Assembly (NCBI GenBank): GCA_900104565.1
Contig: LT629952.1
Coordinates: 1,239,604 to 1,303,603, forward strand
Origin: Ruminococcaceae bacterium Marseille-P2935
GTDB lineage: Bacteria > Bacillota > Clostridia > Oscillospirales > Ruminococcaceae
DNA length: 64,000 nucleotides
Direction: 5' to 3'
This document shows, piece by piece, positions 49,735-57,266 of this stretch (position 1 is the first letter of the stretch; every line of letters starts with the position of its first letter). A program made the position numbers and the translations under genes. The notes under the pieces are model-generated. The model was not told where the DNA came from, searched no databases, and saw nothing but the letters and a program-made list of their open reading frames with translations.

Positions 49735-51428
49735 CTCCCAGTCACCGATAAATACTCCGCGTACAAAGGTTCAACACCACTTAAAATATCCACCAAACTG
49801 TCCAGCCTTCCGGTTATGTAGGTAACTAACCGCCTGAAAATTGCCTGAACCAATTCAATAGCAGCTTCCAGTTTTGGGCGTATGGTGTCCCATACATACT
49901 TTAAAACCTCTCCGATCCCCCGGATAATGTTTGAAATTTCCTCGCCATTTTCCTCAAACCAAAGGGTCAATTCCCCAATCGCCCAGCTGATTTCATCTAT
50001 CACCATCAAAAATATGCCGCCGGTCCATTCTGCAATTGGCTGTAACAGGTTGTCCCACAGCCATTGGATTCCAGGCTTGCAGGCGTCAATTACGCTTCCC
50101 AAAAATAAAAGGACTTGCGACAGCAAGTTTAAAAACCTTGGCAGAACTTCTTCAATCGTCCATTTTGACAGTGGTACAAATATTTTTTCATATGCCCACA
50201 TCAGCCCATCAAATAAGGATCGGACTAAAGGGGTGACTGCCGCTTTCAGCCGGTTAAACGAATCAATCAAATTGTCAAAGCTGATTTCCTTTAAAGGCTC
50301 CAGCAGCTTTAATACCCGTTCCACAAATGGTGATATTGTTTCTTCAGGGTTTGCGGTAGCTATCGTAACCCCGCCCCCGGCCGCTCCAAGTATACCGGAT
50401 CCTCCAGAATCGCCGTCTCCAGAATCAATCCTGGTCAGCACATTCAGTTCATCAAATGCTGCTACCGCTCCCTTGGCTGCCTTGGAGGTCTTTTTCACCT
50501 CTTTGGTCAGGTCCTTCTGGTTTCCAACACTTCCGCCAATGGCGCTTTCTACGCCGGACGTCTGTGCCGCCGTCTGCTGTATTTGTGTCTTGGCGCCTCC
50601 AAAAATAGAGGTAATCACCTCGTTAAATGTGTTCGCCATATTAATAAGCCCAGCTACAATGGAGTTCAGCACTTTTACTAACGGGGTTAAAACGGTTATT
50701 AACGCCTGCCCTATAATGGACATAAATTCTTTCCACCGCTCTGATAAAATACGGGTTTGGTTCGCCCACGAATCGCTGGTTCTGGCAAAATCCCCCTGCG
50801 CCAGTGCCAGCTGATCCATAACAAACCCATACCGCAGCGAAACCAGCTCCGCCTGTGTCATTGTGGTAATATCTTTTGTTATTCCTTGTGATAAGGCATA
50901 AGCCTTAAGGTTTGTTTGGGTCATTACAACTCCCAAATCCTTAAGGCTTTCTGTTTCTCCGGTAAATACCGATTTTAGTTTTATATCAGCCATCTCCTGG
51001 CTGATGTTGAAAAAAGACGCCACGTCTCCGGTGAGTCCGGCCAGAGATATTGCCATATCAGACGCGGCATTTTCGTTCATACCCATTCCCTTGGCCATTG
51101 CCATATAGGTGCTGGCTGTTTTCTTGGCTGAAAGCCTGCTCATGCCAAAGCTTTCAATAGCAGTAGCAGCAAAATTTTCCGCTTTGTAGGCCATATCTCC
51201 AAAGGCCACGTCTACAACGTTCTGTACCTCTGCAATATCACTGCCTACTTCAACCGCTGCTTTACCAAAATTAAACAGCGCTTTTAAACCAAAGGCAATC
51301 CCAACTGCTGCTCCAATGCCTTTTATGGCGTTTTGAAGCCCACCCAGCTGGCCTGAAATGCCCGAAATGCCTTTTTTCAGCCCGGTATTATCCAACGCTG
51401 TGCTTATAACAACTCTGCCGTCTGCCAA
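49716..51428 (-). CDS. Tail tape measure protein, N-terminal part (frameshifted)
   Basis: 570 aa up to a premature stop. Sets tail length and is ejected with DNA. N-terminal DGRVVISTALDNTGLKKGIS, TAIESFGMSRLSAKKTASTY and GMNENAASDMAISLAGLTGD are typical of the TP901-like tape measure core; long hydrophobic helices follow (VLNSIVAGLINMANTFNEVI). After ...DILSGV the frame degenerates into EPLYAEYLSVTGRWPGKA and stops, while the neighbouring frame carries on with good tape-measure sequence. No slippery heptamer is visible at the joint, so a mutation or sequencing error is likelier than programmed frameshifting. Confidence 0.85.
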   Translation of the reverse strand: MADGRVVISTALDNTGLKKGISGISGQLGGLQNAIKGIGAAVGIAFGLKALFNFGKAAVEVGSDIAEVQNVVDVAFGDMAYKAENFAATAIESFGMSRLSAKKTASTYMAMAKGMGMNENAASDMAISLAGLTGDVASFFNISQEMADIKLKSVFTGETESLKDLGVVMTQTNLKAYALSQGITKDITTMTQAELVSLRYGFVMDQLALAQGDFARTSDSWANQTRILSERWKEFMSIIGQALITVLTPLVKVLNSIVAGLINMANTFNEVITSIFGGAKTQIQQTAAQTSGVESAIGGSVGNQKDLTKEVKKTSKAAKGAVAAFDELNVLTRIDSGDGDSGGSGILGAAGGGVTIATANPEETISPFVERVLKLLEPLKEISFDNLIDSFNRLKAAVTPLVRSLFDGLMWAYEKIFVPLSKWTIEEVLPRFLNLLSQVLLFLGSVIDACKPGIQWLWDNLLQPIAEWTGGIFLMVIDEISWAIGELTLWFEENGEEISNIIRGIGEVLKYVWDTIRPKLEAAIELVQAIFRRLVTYITGRLDSLVDILSGVEPLYAEYLSVTGRWPGKA

Positions 51429-51438
51429 CTGATCACCT

Positions 51439-52005
51439 CTATTCTCCGAGCATCTTTTTAATTCTTTCCTGTTCCTCTAATTCTTCTTTTGTATACTTCT
51501 TTTTAAAATCAACAATAGACCGGTGTTCCTGGTAATACTCCTGCTCCCACTTTTCCAGTTTTTTACCTTTTCGGCGTTTTTCTCTGATCGAAACCACTGT
51601 TGACAGCTGCCCTTCACCAATTCCGCCAAACCATGATAAAAAAGTCCACCAATGCGCAAACGGCAGGGTACGAATATCGCACCCCGCCACCTTGTTTATA
51701 TCTGAAATAATCATCCTGCTGTCCTGCTCCCAGTCTATCAGCTTGTGGGCCGGGTGCGGATCATGCTCCTCTTCCCCGCCCCCAATAAATACCGACATCC
51801 ACTGGGCAGCCTCCTCATAATCTTGCGGTGGAATTTCGTCAAACCCATCATAAAACAACGCCATGGCCAGATAAATTCTTGCGGCTTTCGGATCCTCTTC
51901 GTTTTGCAAACACTGTATGATTTCTAAAATATCACGGTAATCTGAATGGATCTCGTACCGCTTCCCGCCAATTTCAGCCGACTCCGGCAAAACCCATGGG
52001 GTCAT
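51439..52005 (-). CDS. Gp15-family tail assembly protein
   Basis: 188 aa. Bacteriophage Gp15 family: VLPESAEIGGKRYEIHSDYRDILEIIQCL, DPHPAHKLIDWEQDSRMIISDINK, FAHWWTFLSWFGGIGEGQLS, with a Lys/Glu-rich C-terminus. Located just before the tape measure and overlapping the preceding chaperone by 4 nt (ATGA), it corresponds to the second tail assembly chaperone, here a separate gene rather than a frameshift product. Confidence 0.85.
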   Translation of the reverse strand: MTPWVLPESAEIGGKRYEIHSDYRDILEIIQCLQNEEDPKAARIYLAMALFYDGFDEIPPQDYEEAAQWMSVFIGGGEEEHDPHPAHKLIDWEQDSRMIISDINKVAGCDIRTLPFAHWWTFLSWFGGIGEGQLSTVVSIREKRRKGKKLEKWEQEYYQEHRSIVDFKKKYTKEELEEQERIKKMLGE

Positions 52006-52463
52006 TTTCCAGCCCTTCTCTGGGCCCTGTTCCGGTTGGCCTGTTCTACTGCTGCCTGCTTTTTATTTTTCCAGTAGCTCTCGGCTCCTGCTTGAAGTTC
52101 TGGCTTTAACGCATTTAAAAAATTCGTAATTACCCATTCCCCGTTAGATGCCGTGGCCAGGGTGCTGACTCCTCCAAAAAGCTGGTCAAAATCATTCTCT
52201 TCACCAAAAACATACGAAAGCCGGTCTTTTAAAAACCGGTCTGTTTCGTCCATTCTCCGGGCCAGCTCCTTGGCACGTTCCAGGTCCATTTCTCCATCTG
52301 TAAGGTCATCCAACATTTTCAGTTCTTTCTGTTTTTCCTCAAGCTGCTCGGTAAAATTTGCCAGCCTGGAATATAGCCCCGGGTCTGTGGGCGAAAACCT
52401 CAGCACACCCCGCCCGTTAATTTCATACTCTTTGACGCCAAGGTCAATCTTTAATTTTTCCAC
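52002..52463 (-). CDS. Tail assembly chaperone
   Basis: 153 aa, largely helical and charged: starts EKLKIDLGVKEYEINGRGVLRFSP and continues with a coiled-coil region (EQLEEKQKELKMLDDLTDG), ending in basic KNKKQAAVEQANRNRAQRRA. Sits between major tail protein and Gp15, where the first tail chaperone is expected to coat the tape measure during assembly. Confidence 0.75.
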   Translation of the reverse strand: MEKLKIDLGVKEYEINGRGVLRFSPTDPGLYSRLANFTEQLEEKQKELKMLDDLTDGEMDLERAKELARRMDETDRFLKDRLSYVFGEENDFDQLFGGVSTLATASNGEWVITNFLNALKPELQAGAESYWKNKKQAAVEQANRNRAQRRAGK

Positions 52464-52478
52464 CGCAGATTCCTCCTG

Positions 52479-52970
52479 TTATACCCCGCTGGATGTAGGG
52501 GTAAAAGTTTTTGTATTGATATTGAAGGTTCCGGTTTCCTTTTCTCCCGTGTAATGAATGTTAAACGGAATCTGATAACCGGTGCTGTCCCCGCCGTAAC
52601 TGGTTACTTCAATTACAGCGGTTTCCTTTACCGCAGGGTAAGCCCCTTCTGTTTCGGTCTCCCACAGCTTTACTTCCACAATATCTGTTTTGCAGTCATC
52701 CAGAACACTGCTGTTATCAATAATCCCCTGCAGCCGTGTAAAAAGTGCGTCGTCCTTTTCGGCATAATAAGGCTCTACGCTGCCGCTTTTTTCATAGCTG
52801 CTGATCAGAACACTGGTTTCTCCTAAAATATTTTTCGTCTTATCCACCTGGGCAGACAGCTCCGCATTATATTCCTCCAGGTCTTTGCCCAGACGAACAT
52901 AGGAGGCAGTCGTGCTGCCTGTGGCGGTATTAATGAAATGCGCTAGGTATTTCCGTTCTATTTTCGCCAT
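52479..52970 (-). CDS. Major tail protein
   Basis: 163 aa. AKIERKYLAHFINTATGSTT, LGKDLEEYNAELSAQVDKTK, VEVKLWETETEGAYPAVKE and GYQIPFNIHYTGEKETGTFN follow the pattern of siphovirus tube-forming proteins of this size. ATG 52970 with GAGGTGAT 3-4 nt upstream; its first base overlaps the stop of the preceding gene. Confidence 0.8.
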   Translation of the reverse strand: MAKIERKYLAHFINTATGSTTASYVRLGKDLEEYNAELSAQVDKTKNILGETSVLISSYEKSGSVEPYYAEKDDALFTRLQGIIDNSSVLDDCKTDIVEVKLWETETEGAYPAVKETAVIEVTSYGGDSTGYQIPFNIHYTGEKETGTFNINTKTFTPTSSGV

Positions 52971-53416
52971 CAAATCACCTCATAAAATGTTTTGTATTGT
53001 ACGCTTAACTGTACCGCGTACATGGCCGTGCCCTCCCCCGGCTGCTCATATAACACGCCGTTTTGGGCTTTTGCTGTTTCTTTGTCATTCGTATTCCCCA
53101 GTTTTGGTACCTTTCCCTGTATGCTCTGGGCCTGTACCCATTTCTGGAACCCCATCACCCAGTCCGCATTAAAAGAGGCGCCAATATCATCCTCTGGAGA
53201 TTTCGCGAATACACAGTAGACTGCAAAATTGTATTGGTTGGTCACCGTTACATTCCCCAATACATCCTCCCTGCGGTCAATTTCGACCAGCCCGGTGGGG
53301 AAAATCCCGCCGCTCCCCGGGGCTGCCTGGTCAGTGTAATCCACCATAAACTGCCCTAAAATGTCAAAATCCGGGTAGGTTGCAATCCAGTTTTTAATTT
53401 TATCTAAATCTGACAT
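52970..53416 (-). CDS. Tail terminator / minor capsid protein
   Basis: 148 aa. SDLDKIKNWIATYPDFDILG, GLVEIDRREDVLGNVTVTNQ, WVMGFQKWVQAQSIQGKVP match the minor capsid proteins of Firmicutes siphophages placed immediately before the tail tube, the tail-completion position. ATG with a site in the preceding spacer. Confidence 0.75.
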   Translation of the reverse strand: MSDLDKIKNWIATYPDFDILGQFMVDYTDQAAPGSGGIFPTGLVEIDRREDVLGNVTVTNQYNFAVYCVFAKSPEDDIGASFNADWVMGFQKWVQAQSIQGKVPKLGNTNDKETAKAQNGVLYEQPGEGTAMYAVQLSVQYKTFYEVI

Positions 53417-53419
53417 TGA

Positions 53420-53860
53420 CTACCTCCTGCGGTCTATATATGCTTGAAGCTCTGTTTTAATTGCATCCCCCTCTGCAGCGGACAGTGCCCTGTCCCAATA
53501 AGGGCCAGCCTGGGGGTTTTTGGTTTTGGTAAAGTTTAAATCCCTTTGTGTCACCACTTTCGGGGCCTTTCCCTCCATCACCTTTCCGTGGTAAAGGTAT
53601 TGGGCGTAAGGTGTGTTTGTAATAATCTCCGGCCGGTTTATGTCGGTCTGTGCAATGGTGACCTTTATTGTCATTCCACTGCGCATAGGCATGTATTTTA
53701 TCATCCTGCGAAGTACGTTCTGGGTGTGGAAGGATTGCACATCACCACTGGAAGTAACCCCTTTATCCAAAAGGATCTGGCTAATACTGTTCATCTGCAG
53801 ATATGCTTCGGTCCCATCCGGCAGCCGAAACAGCCGTTCTTTGTTTCTCACCCTATCCAC
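53420..53860 (-). CDS. Minor capsid / HK97 gp10-like protein
   Basis: 146 aa. MPMRSGMTIKVTIAQTD, NTPYAQYLYHGKVMEG, QAGPYWDRALSAAEGDAIKT are the blocks of the second minor capsid (gp10-like, neck) family. GTG start at 53860 overlaps the preceding gene by 8 nt; another GTG at codon 4 is possible. Confidence 0.78.
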   Translation of the reverse strand: MDRVRNKERLFRLPDGTEAYLQMNSISQILLDKGVTSSGDVQSFHTQNVLRRMIKYMPMRSGMTIKVTIAQTDINRPEIITNTPYAQYLYHGKVMEGKAPKVVTQRDLNFTKTKNPQAGPYWDRALSAAEGDAIKTELQAYIDRRR

Positions 53861-54221
53861 CAGCCTCTATATGGCACATGGTTCCATTCCAGTATTTAGG
53901 GTCAACATATTTTACTACGACAAGCCCTCTCACTTTGGATGGTATCAAAGCCGCCCATTCTTCACGGGTAACGACTTCTGGTCCTTCCCCCAACATCACC
54001 TTATCTCCCACAAAAACCCCCTGGGTCTGGCACGGCACCACCAGCAAAAAGCTGTTTACTTCCCCGCTTCCGGTTTTGTCTATGTTCTGGGTCTTTTTAA
54101 AATCCAAAAAGACGCCTGGTACAACGTTCTTTGTGTACTCAGCGCCTTCCTGGTGATAGATAGTAACCGTCTGGCAGCACTTGGAATAATCCAGCGGGCA
54201 GCTGCTCCTAAAGTGCCTCAT
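53853..54221 (-). CDS. Head-tail connector protein
   Basis: 122 aa. Beta-barrel-like sequence (QTVTIYHQEGAEYTKNVVPG, NSFLLVVPCQTQGVFVGDKV, GPEVVTREEWAALI, VRGLVVVKYVDPKYW). Stopper or closure proteins of the head-tail junction show this type of sequence and place. Coupled to both neighbours by 4-8 nt overlaps. Confidence 0.7.
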   Translation of the reverse strand: MRHFRSSCPLDYSKCCQTVTIYHQEGAEYTKNVVPGVFLDFKKTQNIDKTGSGEVNSFLLVVPCQTQGVFVGDKVMLGEGPEVVTREEWAALIPSKVRGLVVVKYVDPKYWNGTMCHIEAGG

Positions 54222-54565
54222 CCTCTCAGCCCCCTGTAAATTGACAGGTACCGGCTGGCACAGCGGTATAGTTCAGCTGACTTTGCTTTTGGGCTAAAAT
54301 CCAACGCTGGGAACTGTACGCTGCTGGAAACACTGCCCACTGAGGAACTGGTAACCAAGCCTCCGTTCTCCGCCGTTTCGTAATAGTACAAAACATCTGC
54401 CATAGCACACACCGCCATGTCCCGGTCTTCCTGGCTGCCTTGGACCTGGTAAACCCGGTCATACTTTGCAAGCTGCTCCCCAGCCCGGGCAGCCATAGCA
54501 GGAAAATCCGATTCGGGGATTGAATTGCCCAGATAGGTGGCGGTATAAAAAACATAGTCAGCCAC
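54218..54565 (-). CDS. Head-tail adaptor protein
   Basis: 115 aa. Helical (ESDFPAMAARAGEQLAKYDR, DMAVCAMADVLYYYETAENG, SAELYRCASRYLSIYRGLRG), like the gp6/gp15-type adaptors that bind the portal. First of the four connector genes after the capsid gene. Overlaps the next gene by 4 nt. Confidence 0.78.
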   Translation of the reverse strand: MADYVFYTATYLGNSIPESDFPAMAARAGEQLAKYDRVYQVQGSQEDRDMAVCAMADVLYYYETAENGGLVTSSSVGSVSSSVQFPALDFSPKAKSAELYRCASRYLSIYRGLRG

Positions 54566-54613
54566 AATAACCCCTCCTGACTGTCATTTACGGTATTTAT
54601 GTGCTCCTGCTCA

Positions 54614-54721
54614 TCATGCCTTTTGAGGCCGTACTTCTTTCGGCTCTTTCTTTTCCTGTTTTTTGTCTTCCAGTTTTTCCTTTTTCTTGTCCAAAAAAAT
54701 CAGTCCAATGGTTCTGGCCAC
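54614..54721 (-). CDS. 35-aa basic phage peptide
   Basis: ARTIGLIFLDKKKEKLEDKK then QEKKEPKEVRPQKA; GTG 54721 has AAGGAGG 7 nt upstream. The short hydrophobic head with a Lys/Glu tail is found between capsid and adaptor genes of related phages in my experience. Role unknown. Confidence 0.65.
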   Translation of the reverse strand: MARTIGLIFLDKKKEKLEDKKQEKKEPKEVRPQKA

Positions 54722-54733
54722 AAAAGCACCTCC

Positions 54734-55609
54734 TTATGCCTTGTGATGCAGATAAATTCCCGCTAATTTATTGTCATACACATCTGCAATACCAACGTTG
54801 CGGTAACCAAATTTATAAGCATCTGCAGTCTGGTTCATTTCGGGGCTAATAATTTTAGGAGCCACATGTTTTTCAAACTGAATGACTGCCGGTTTGTGGA
54901 TAATCATAAAGTTAATATCCTTGCCCGCCTCTGCTTTTACAAAACCGCCTGCAGTTTCGCCCGAAGTAGTACCGTCGTACTGATCAATAGCAGTGTAAAA
55001 ACGGGTCTGTGGTACGTCAGTTACGGTTGCAAACCGGTTTAACACCTCGCGGCTTTTAGTGGTATCCATATCCTGAATCAGTCCATGCAAGGTAGGGGTA
55101 ATAAACAGGTGCCGGTCTTCTACCGGTACTTCGTCCTCGTCCATCTTAGTAATTGCTGCACGGATTGCCGCAACCACATCTGCCCCGGTCGCTAAAGTTG
55201 CTCCAGCGCTCACCTTAGAAATTCCGGAAATTCCCGCATAGGTAGCAAAACGGAAAGCGTCTAGTTCTGGTACCACCTTGGTGCGAATGAACTCCCCAGC
55301 CAGACGGCCAAATGCAATGCCGGCAGTTTCGGCGTTATCCATATTATCAACGCTGAACATTCTGCCCCGGTCAAAGTTGCAGGTAATCGTCTCGTTGGTC
55401 ATGGTTACGTCTCCAGAAACATAACCGCCGTTGCGGCTGTAGTCTCCAAGGCCGTCCATAGAAATTTTAGGAATAACCAGTTCATTTGCGTTTGCTCCCT
55501 GCCGTACCAGATCGGCAGCGCCGTCCAGTTTAGAGGTAAGGGATGCCAGTTTATAAATCTCGTCTAAAATTGGTACATAAGTGGATGCCAATGCAATACT
55601 ATTTGCCAT
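54734..55609 (-). CDS. Major capsid protein
   Basis: 291 aa. HK97-fold type: ALASTYVPILDEIYKLASLT, VIPKISMDGLGDYSRNGGYV, EFIRTKVVPELDAFRFATYA, VEDRHLFITPTLHGLIQDMD, NFMIIHKPAVIQFEKHVAPK. No prohead-protease gene or delta domain is seen; the preceding scaffold gene takes its place. Highly expressed late protein; ribosome site GAGAAA/AAGGAG upstream. Confidence 0.92.
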   Translation of the reverse strand: MANSIALASTYVPILDEIYKLASLTSKLDGAADLVRQGANANELVIPKISMDGLGDYSRNGGYVSGDVTMTNETITCNFDRGRMFSVDNMDNAETAGIAFGRLAGEFIRTKVVPELDAFRFATYAGISGISKVSAGATLATGADVVAAIRAAITKMDEDEVPVEDRHLFITPTLHGLIQDMDTTKSREVLNRFATVTDVPQTRFYTAIDQYDGTTSGETAGGFVKAEAGKDINFMIIHKPAVIQFEKHVAPKIISPEMNQTADAYKFGYRNVGIADVYDNKLAGIYLHHKA

Positions 55610-55624
55610 TTTTCTTTCTCCTTT

Positions 55625-56188
55625 TTACTCTGTTTTTAGTCCAGCCGCGGCTCGAATTGCGTTAATCTCCGGGCTGAATTTTGTTGTTGTGGTTGTTGTT
55701 CCGGTCCCTGCCGCATAGGGCGGAGGGGTCTGCACCTCTTCAAACAGGTATGCAGAATCATTTTTCACTGTTTCCAAAGCAGCTTTAATATCGTCGCTCT
55801 GGTTCTTTGAATTTTTCAGCAGGTCAAGGTCCAGCAGGGCTTTAATTGCTTTGGCGTTTTTGCCTTTTGCTGTACTGATCGCACTGTCAAGCAGGCTGTT
55901 AAATTCCATATCGGCAATCTTCTGCTGGTATTCAGTGTCTTTGGCAGTCAAATCGCCCTGCAGCTTTGTAATCTGCCCCTTCAGGTCGTTTACGTCCACT
56001 CCTTCAAAGGCTTTCAGCCCATCTTCGGCTACTTTAAGCTTATCCTGCAAAGCAGTTATTTTACCAACCTGCTTGTCATAATCTGCAACGGTTTTATAAT
56101 TTGCGTTAACCTCTTTGTCAAAATCGGTTTTTTTATCTTCCGGTACCGTAATCCCAATTGCAGCCAAAATCTCATAAATATTTTGCAT
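55625..56188 (-). CDS. Phage scaffolding protein (Gp20-like)
   Basis: 187 aa, mostly coiled coil (YDKQVGKITALQDKLKVAED, LKGQITKLQGDLTAKDTEYQ), with DSAISTAKGKNAKAIKALLD and KNDSAYLFEE in the C-terminal half, the common pattern of minor structural GP20 scaffolds. Directly before the major capsid gene. A Thr-rich stretch (TGTTTTTTKF) precedes the capsid-binding C-terminus. Confidence 0.88.
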   Translation of the reverse strand: MQNIYEILAAIGITVPEDKKTDFDKEVNANYKTVADYDKQVGKITALQDKLKVAEDGLKAFEGVDVNDLKGQITKLQGDLTAKDTEYQQKIADMEFNSLLDSAISTAKGKNAKAIKALLDLDLLKNSKNQSDDIKAALETVKNDSAYLFEEVQTPPPYAAGTGTTTTTTKFSPEINAIRAAAGLKTE

Positions 56189-56448
56189 GGTTAAATCCTC
56201 CTAAAATATTTTTATCCCGGGTTTTCCCCGGCCTGGATTCGGCGATTTTTAACACTCCGCCCTGTGTCAGGGTATAAAAAATGAACCTTTTAACGTCTTA
56301 TTCAGGACGAGCGCTTACCACTGCGCCAGGGAGATAACAGGATCACCGCCTTTCACCTTTTTTTCTTCTTTTTGGTTTTCTTACAGGCCAAACCCATCAC
56401 CTCCGTAAAAATGGCATAAAAAAACCACCGTCCAAAATGGTTGGTGGC
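56189..56448. other. Spacer between toxin cassette and scaffold gene
   Basis: 260 nt without a gene apart from a 14-codon frame behind GGAGGTG (about 56352-56396) that I do not call. CCCGGG-rich complementary segments near 56215-56235 and CCACC / GGTGG at about 56425-56447 could form hairpins. The gap is unusual in an otherwise gapless phage operon and marks the edge of the inserted toxin/immunity block. Confidence 0.4.
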
Positions 56449-56655
56449 TTAAGGGTCCTGTCTTTGATATTCTTCGTCGCTTAAGTATCGCTTTACTATT
56501 GACCGCAACTTTGGCGGCAGTTCCTCCACGCTTTCCTTTGTTTGCAACTGTTCCAGGTAATCTTCCTCAACTTCATAATGTATTTTTTTCCAGTTCATCC
56601 AGTCCATATACCCAAGCACACGGCCAAACAGATGGCTTATTGCAGGGCTTTGCAT
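56449..56655 (-). CDS. Small phage protein of unknown function
   Basis: 68 aa, acidic: YMDWMNWKKIHYEVEEDYLE and VEELPPKLRSIVKRYLSDEE. AAAGGAGTGA precedes ATG 56655 at 7 nt. It ends the block of accessory genes between minor capsid and scaffold; by its place after toxin and immunity genes it may be another immunity-type protein, but nothing in the sequence proves it. Confidence 0.55.
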   Translation of the reverse strand: MQSPAISHLFGRVLGYMDWMNWKKIHYEVEEDYLEQLQTKESVEELPPKLRSIVKRYLSDEEYQRQDP

Positions 56656-56668
56656 TCAAATCACTCCT

Positions 56669-56845
56669 TTACATGCGCCATGTAACTTTTGCTATTTCGT
56701 CTCTCCGCACGGTCGGCAAATCCAATGTACGTCCTTCGCTATCGGATATCTCAATCAAGAAACTTTCTCCACTTCCGTATACATCCAAAACAGTGGCCAA
56801 ACGACCATCTTTTAGCTCAACAACGTCAAGCTCCTTAATATCCAT
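56669..56845 (-). CDS. DUF4926-like probable immunity protein
   Basis: 58 aa: DIKELDVVELKDGRLATVLDVYG, ESFLIEISDSEGRTLDLPTV. The 'LDVVEL...GTV..VY.....VEF.D..G.T' pattern is that of DUF4926, a small SH3-like fold that I recall next to DUF6883 proteins in other genomes. Here the gene directly follows an orphan DUF6883-like toxin tail, so a toxin-immunity relation is likely. ATG 56845 (AGAGG 8 nt upstream) preferred over ATG 56851. Confidence 0.6.
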   Translation of the reverse strand: MDIKELDVVELKDGRLATVLDVYGSGESFLIEISDSEGRTLDLPTVRRDEIAKVTWRM

Positions 56846-56856
56846 CTCCATTACCT

Positions 56857-57054
56857 CTAATCATCAACGTATATTGTAATCAGCCTGAGTTCATTTGTAC
56901 CGGAGTCTATCTGCCACCCTGTCTTCACCTTGGCATATTTACCGTTAGCCCCTTGCAGCATCATTTGAACCTCAAACGGTTTCCCATGTTCCATGATCGC
57001 CCGTTCTGTTGCTTTGTACTTCTCAAGACCGCGCCTTACTCGGGAAATATGGTG
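56857..57054 (-). pseudogene. Orphan toxin C-terminal fragment (DUF6883-like)
   Basis: In the same frame as the preceding immunity-like gene and starting right after its TAA, 65 codons run to a TAG: VRRGLEKYKATERAIMEHG, FEVQMMLQGANGKYAKVKTG, IDSGTNELRLITIYVDD. No start codon with a ribosome site is present. The G-K-x-A-x-V-x-T-x-W-x-I-x-x-G...R-L-I-T-x-Y ending fits the C-terminus of DUF6883 domains. This is the layout of an orphan toxin module downstream of an active polymorphic toxin. Confidence 0.6.
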
Positions 57055-57264
57055 TTAATCCGAGAAGTTGCTATAAAATATGTCATCATACACATCTTGA
57101 GCAAGATGTCCAAACTCATTATATCCCTTTTCAAAAGTAATAAAACCTTTATACATGATGAGATCATACAGTGGATCTAAAATGTCATTTGGCTCAACTG
57201 CATCAACAACCTCCGGTAAGTTTTCTTTCAAAAAGTTTCTGGATTCTTCCGTCATTTTTACCAT
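57055..57264 (-). CDS. Probable immunity protein for the capsid-fused toxin
   Basis: 69 aa: KMTEESRNFLKENLPEVVDA, NDILDPLYDLIMYKGFITFE, YNEFGHLAQDVYDDIFYSN. Small acidic helical proteins ending in D-F/Y-G-x-x-A-Q-x-V-Y-D-D-I-Y-x-S-N are recurrent next to toxin-bearing phage genes as I recall. It starts 2 nt after the minor capsid-toxin gene, at ATG 57264 with GGAGG 8 nt upstream inside that gene's 3' end. Position and size are those of a cognate immunity protein. Confidence 0.65.
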   Translation of the reverse strand: MVKMTEESRNFLKENLPEVVDAVEPNDILDPLYDLIMYKGFITFEKGYNEFGHLAQDVYDDIFYSNFSD

Positions 57265-57266
57265 TG

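Noticed and set aside
49716-49790. Programmed frameshift in the tape measure gene
   Set aside because: No X-XXY-YYZ slippery heptamer at the joint; known tail frameshifts occur in the chaperone genes upstream, which here are separate genes.
56352-56396. 14-codon Lys-rich frame behind GGAGGTG
   Set aside because: Spacing to ATG is only about 1 nt and the peptide is too short and simple to support.
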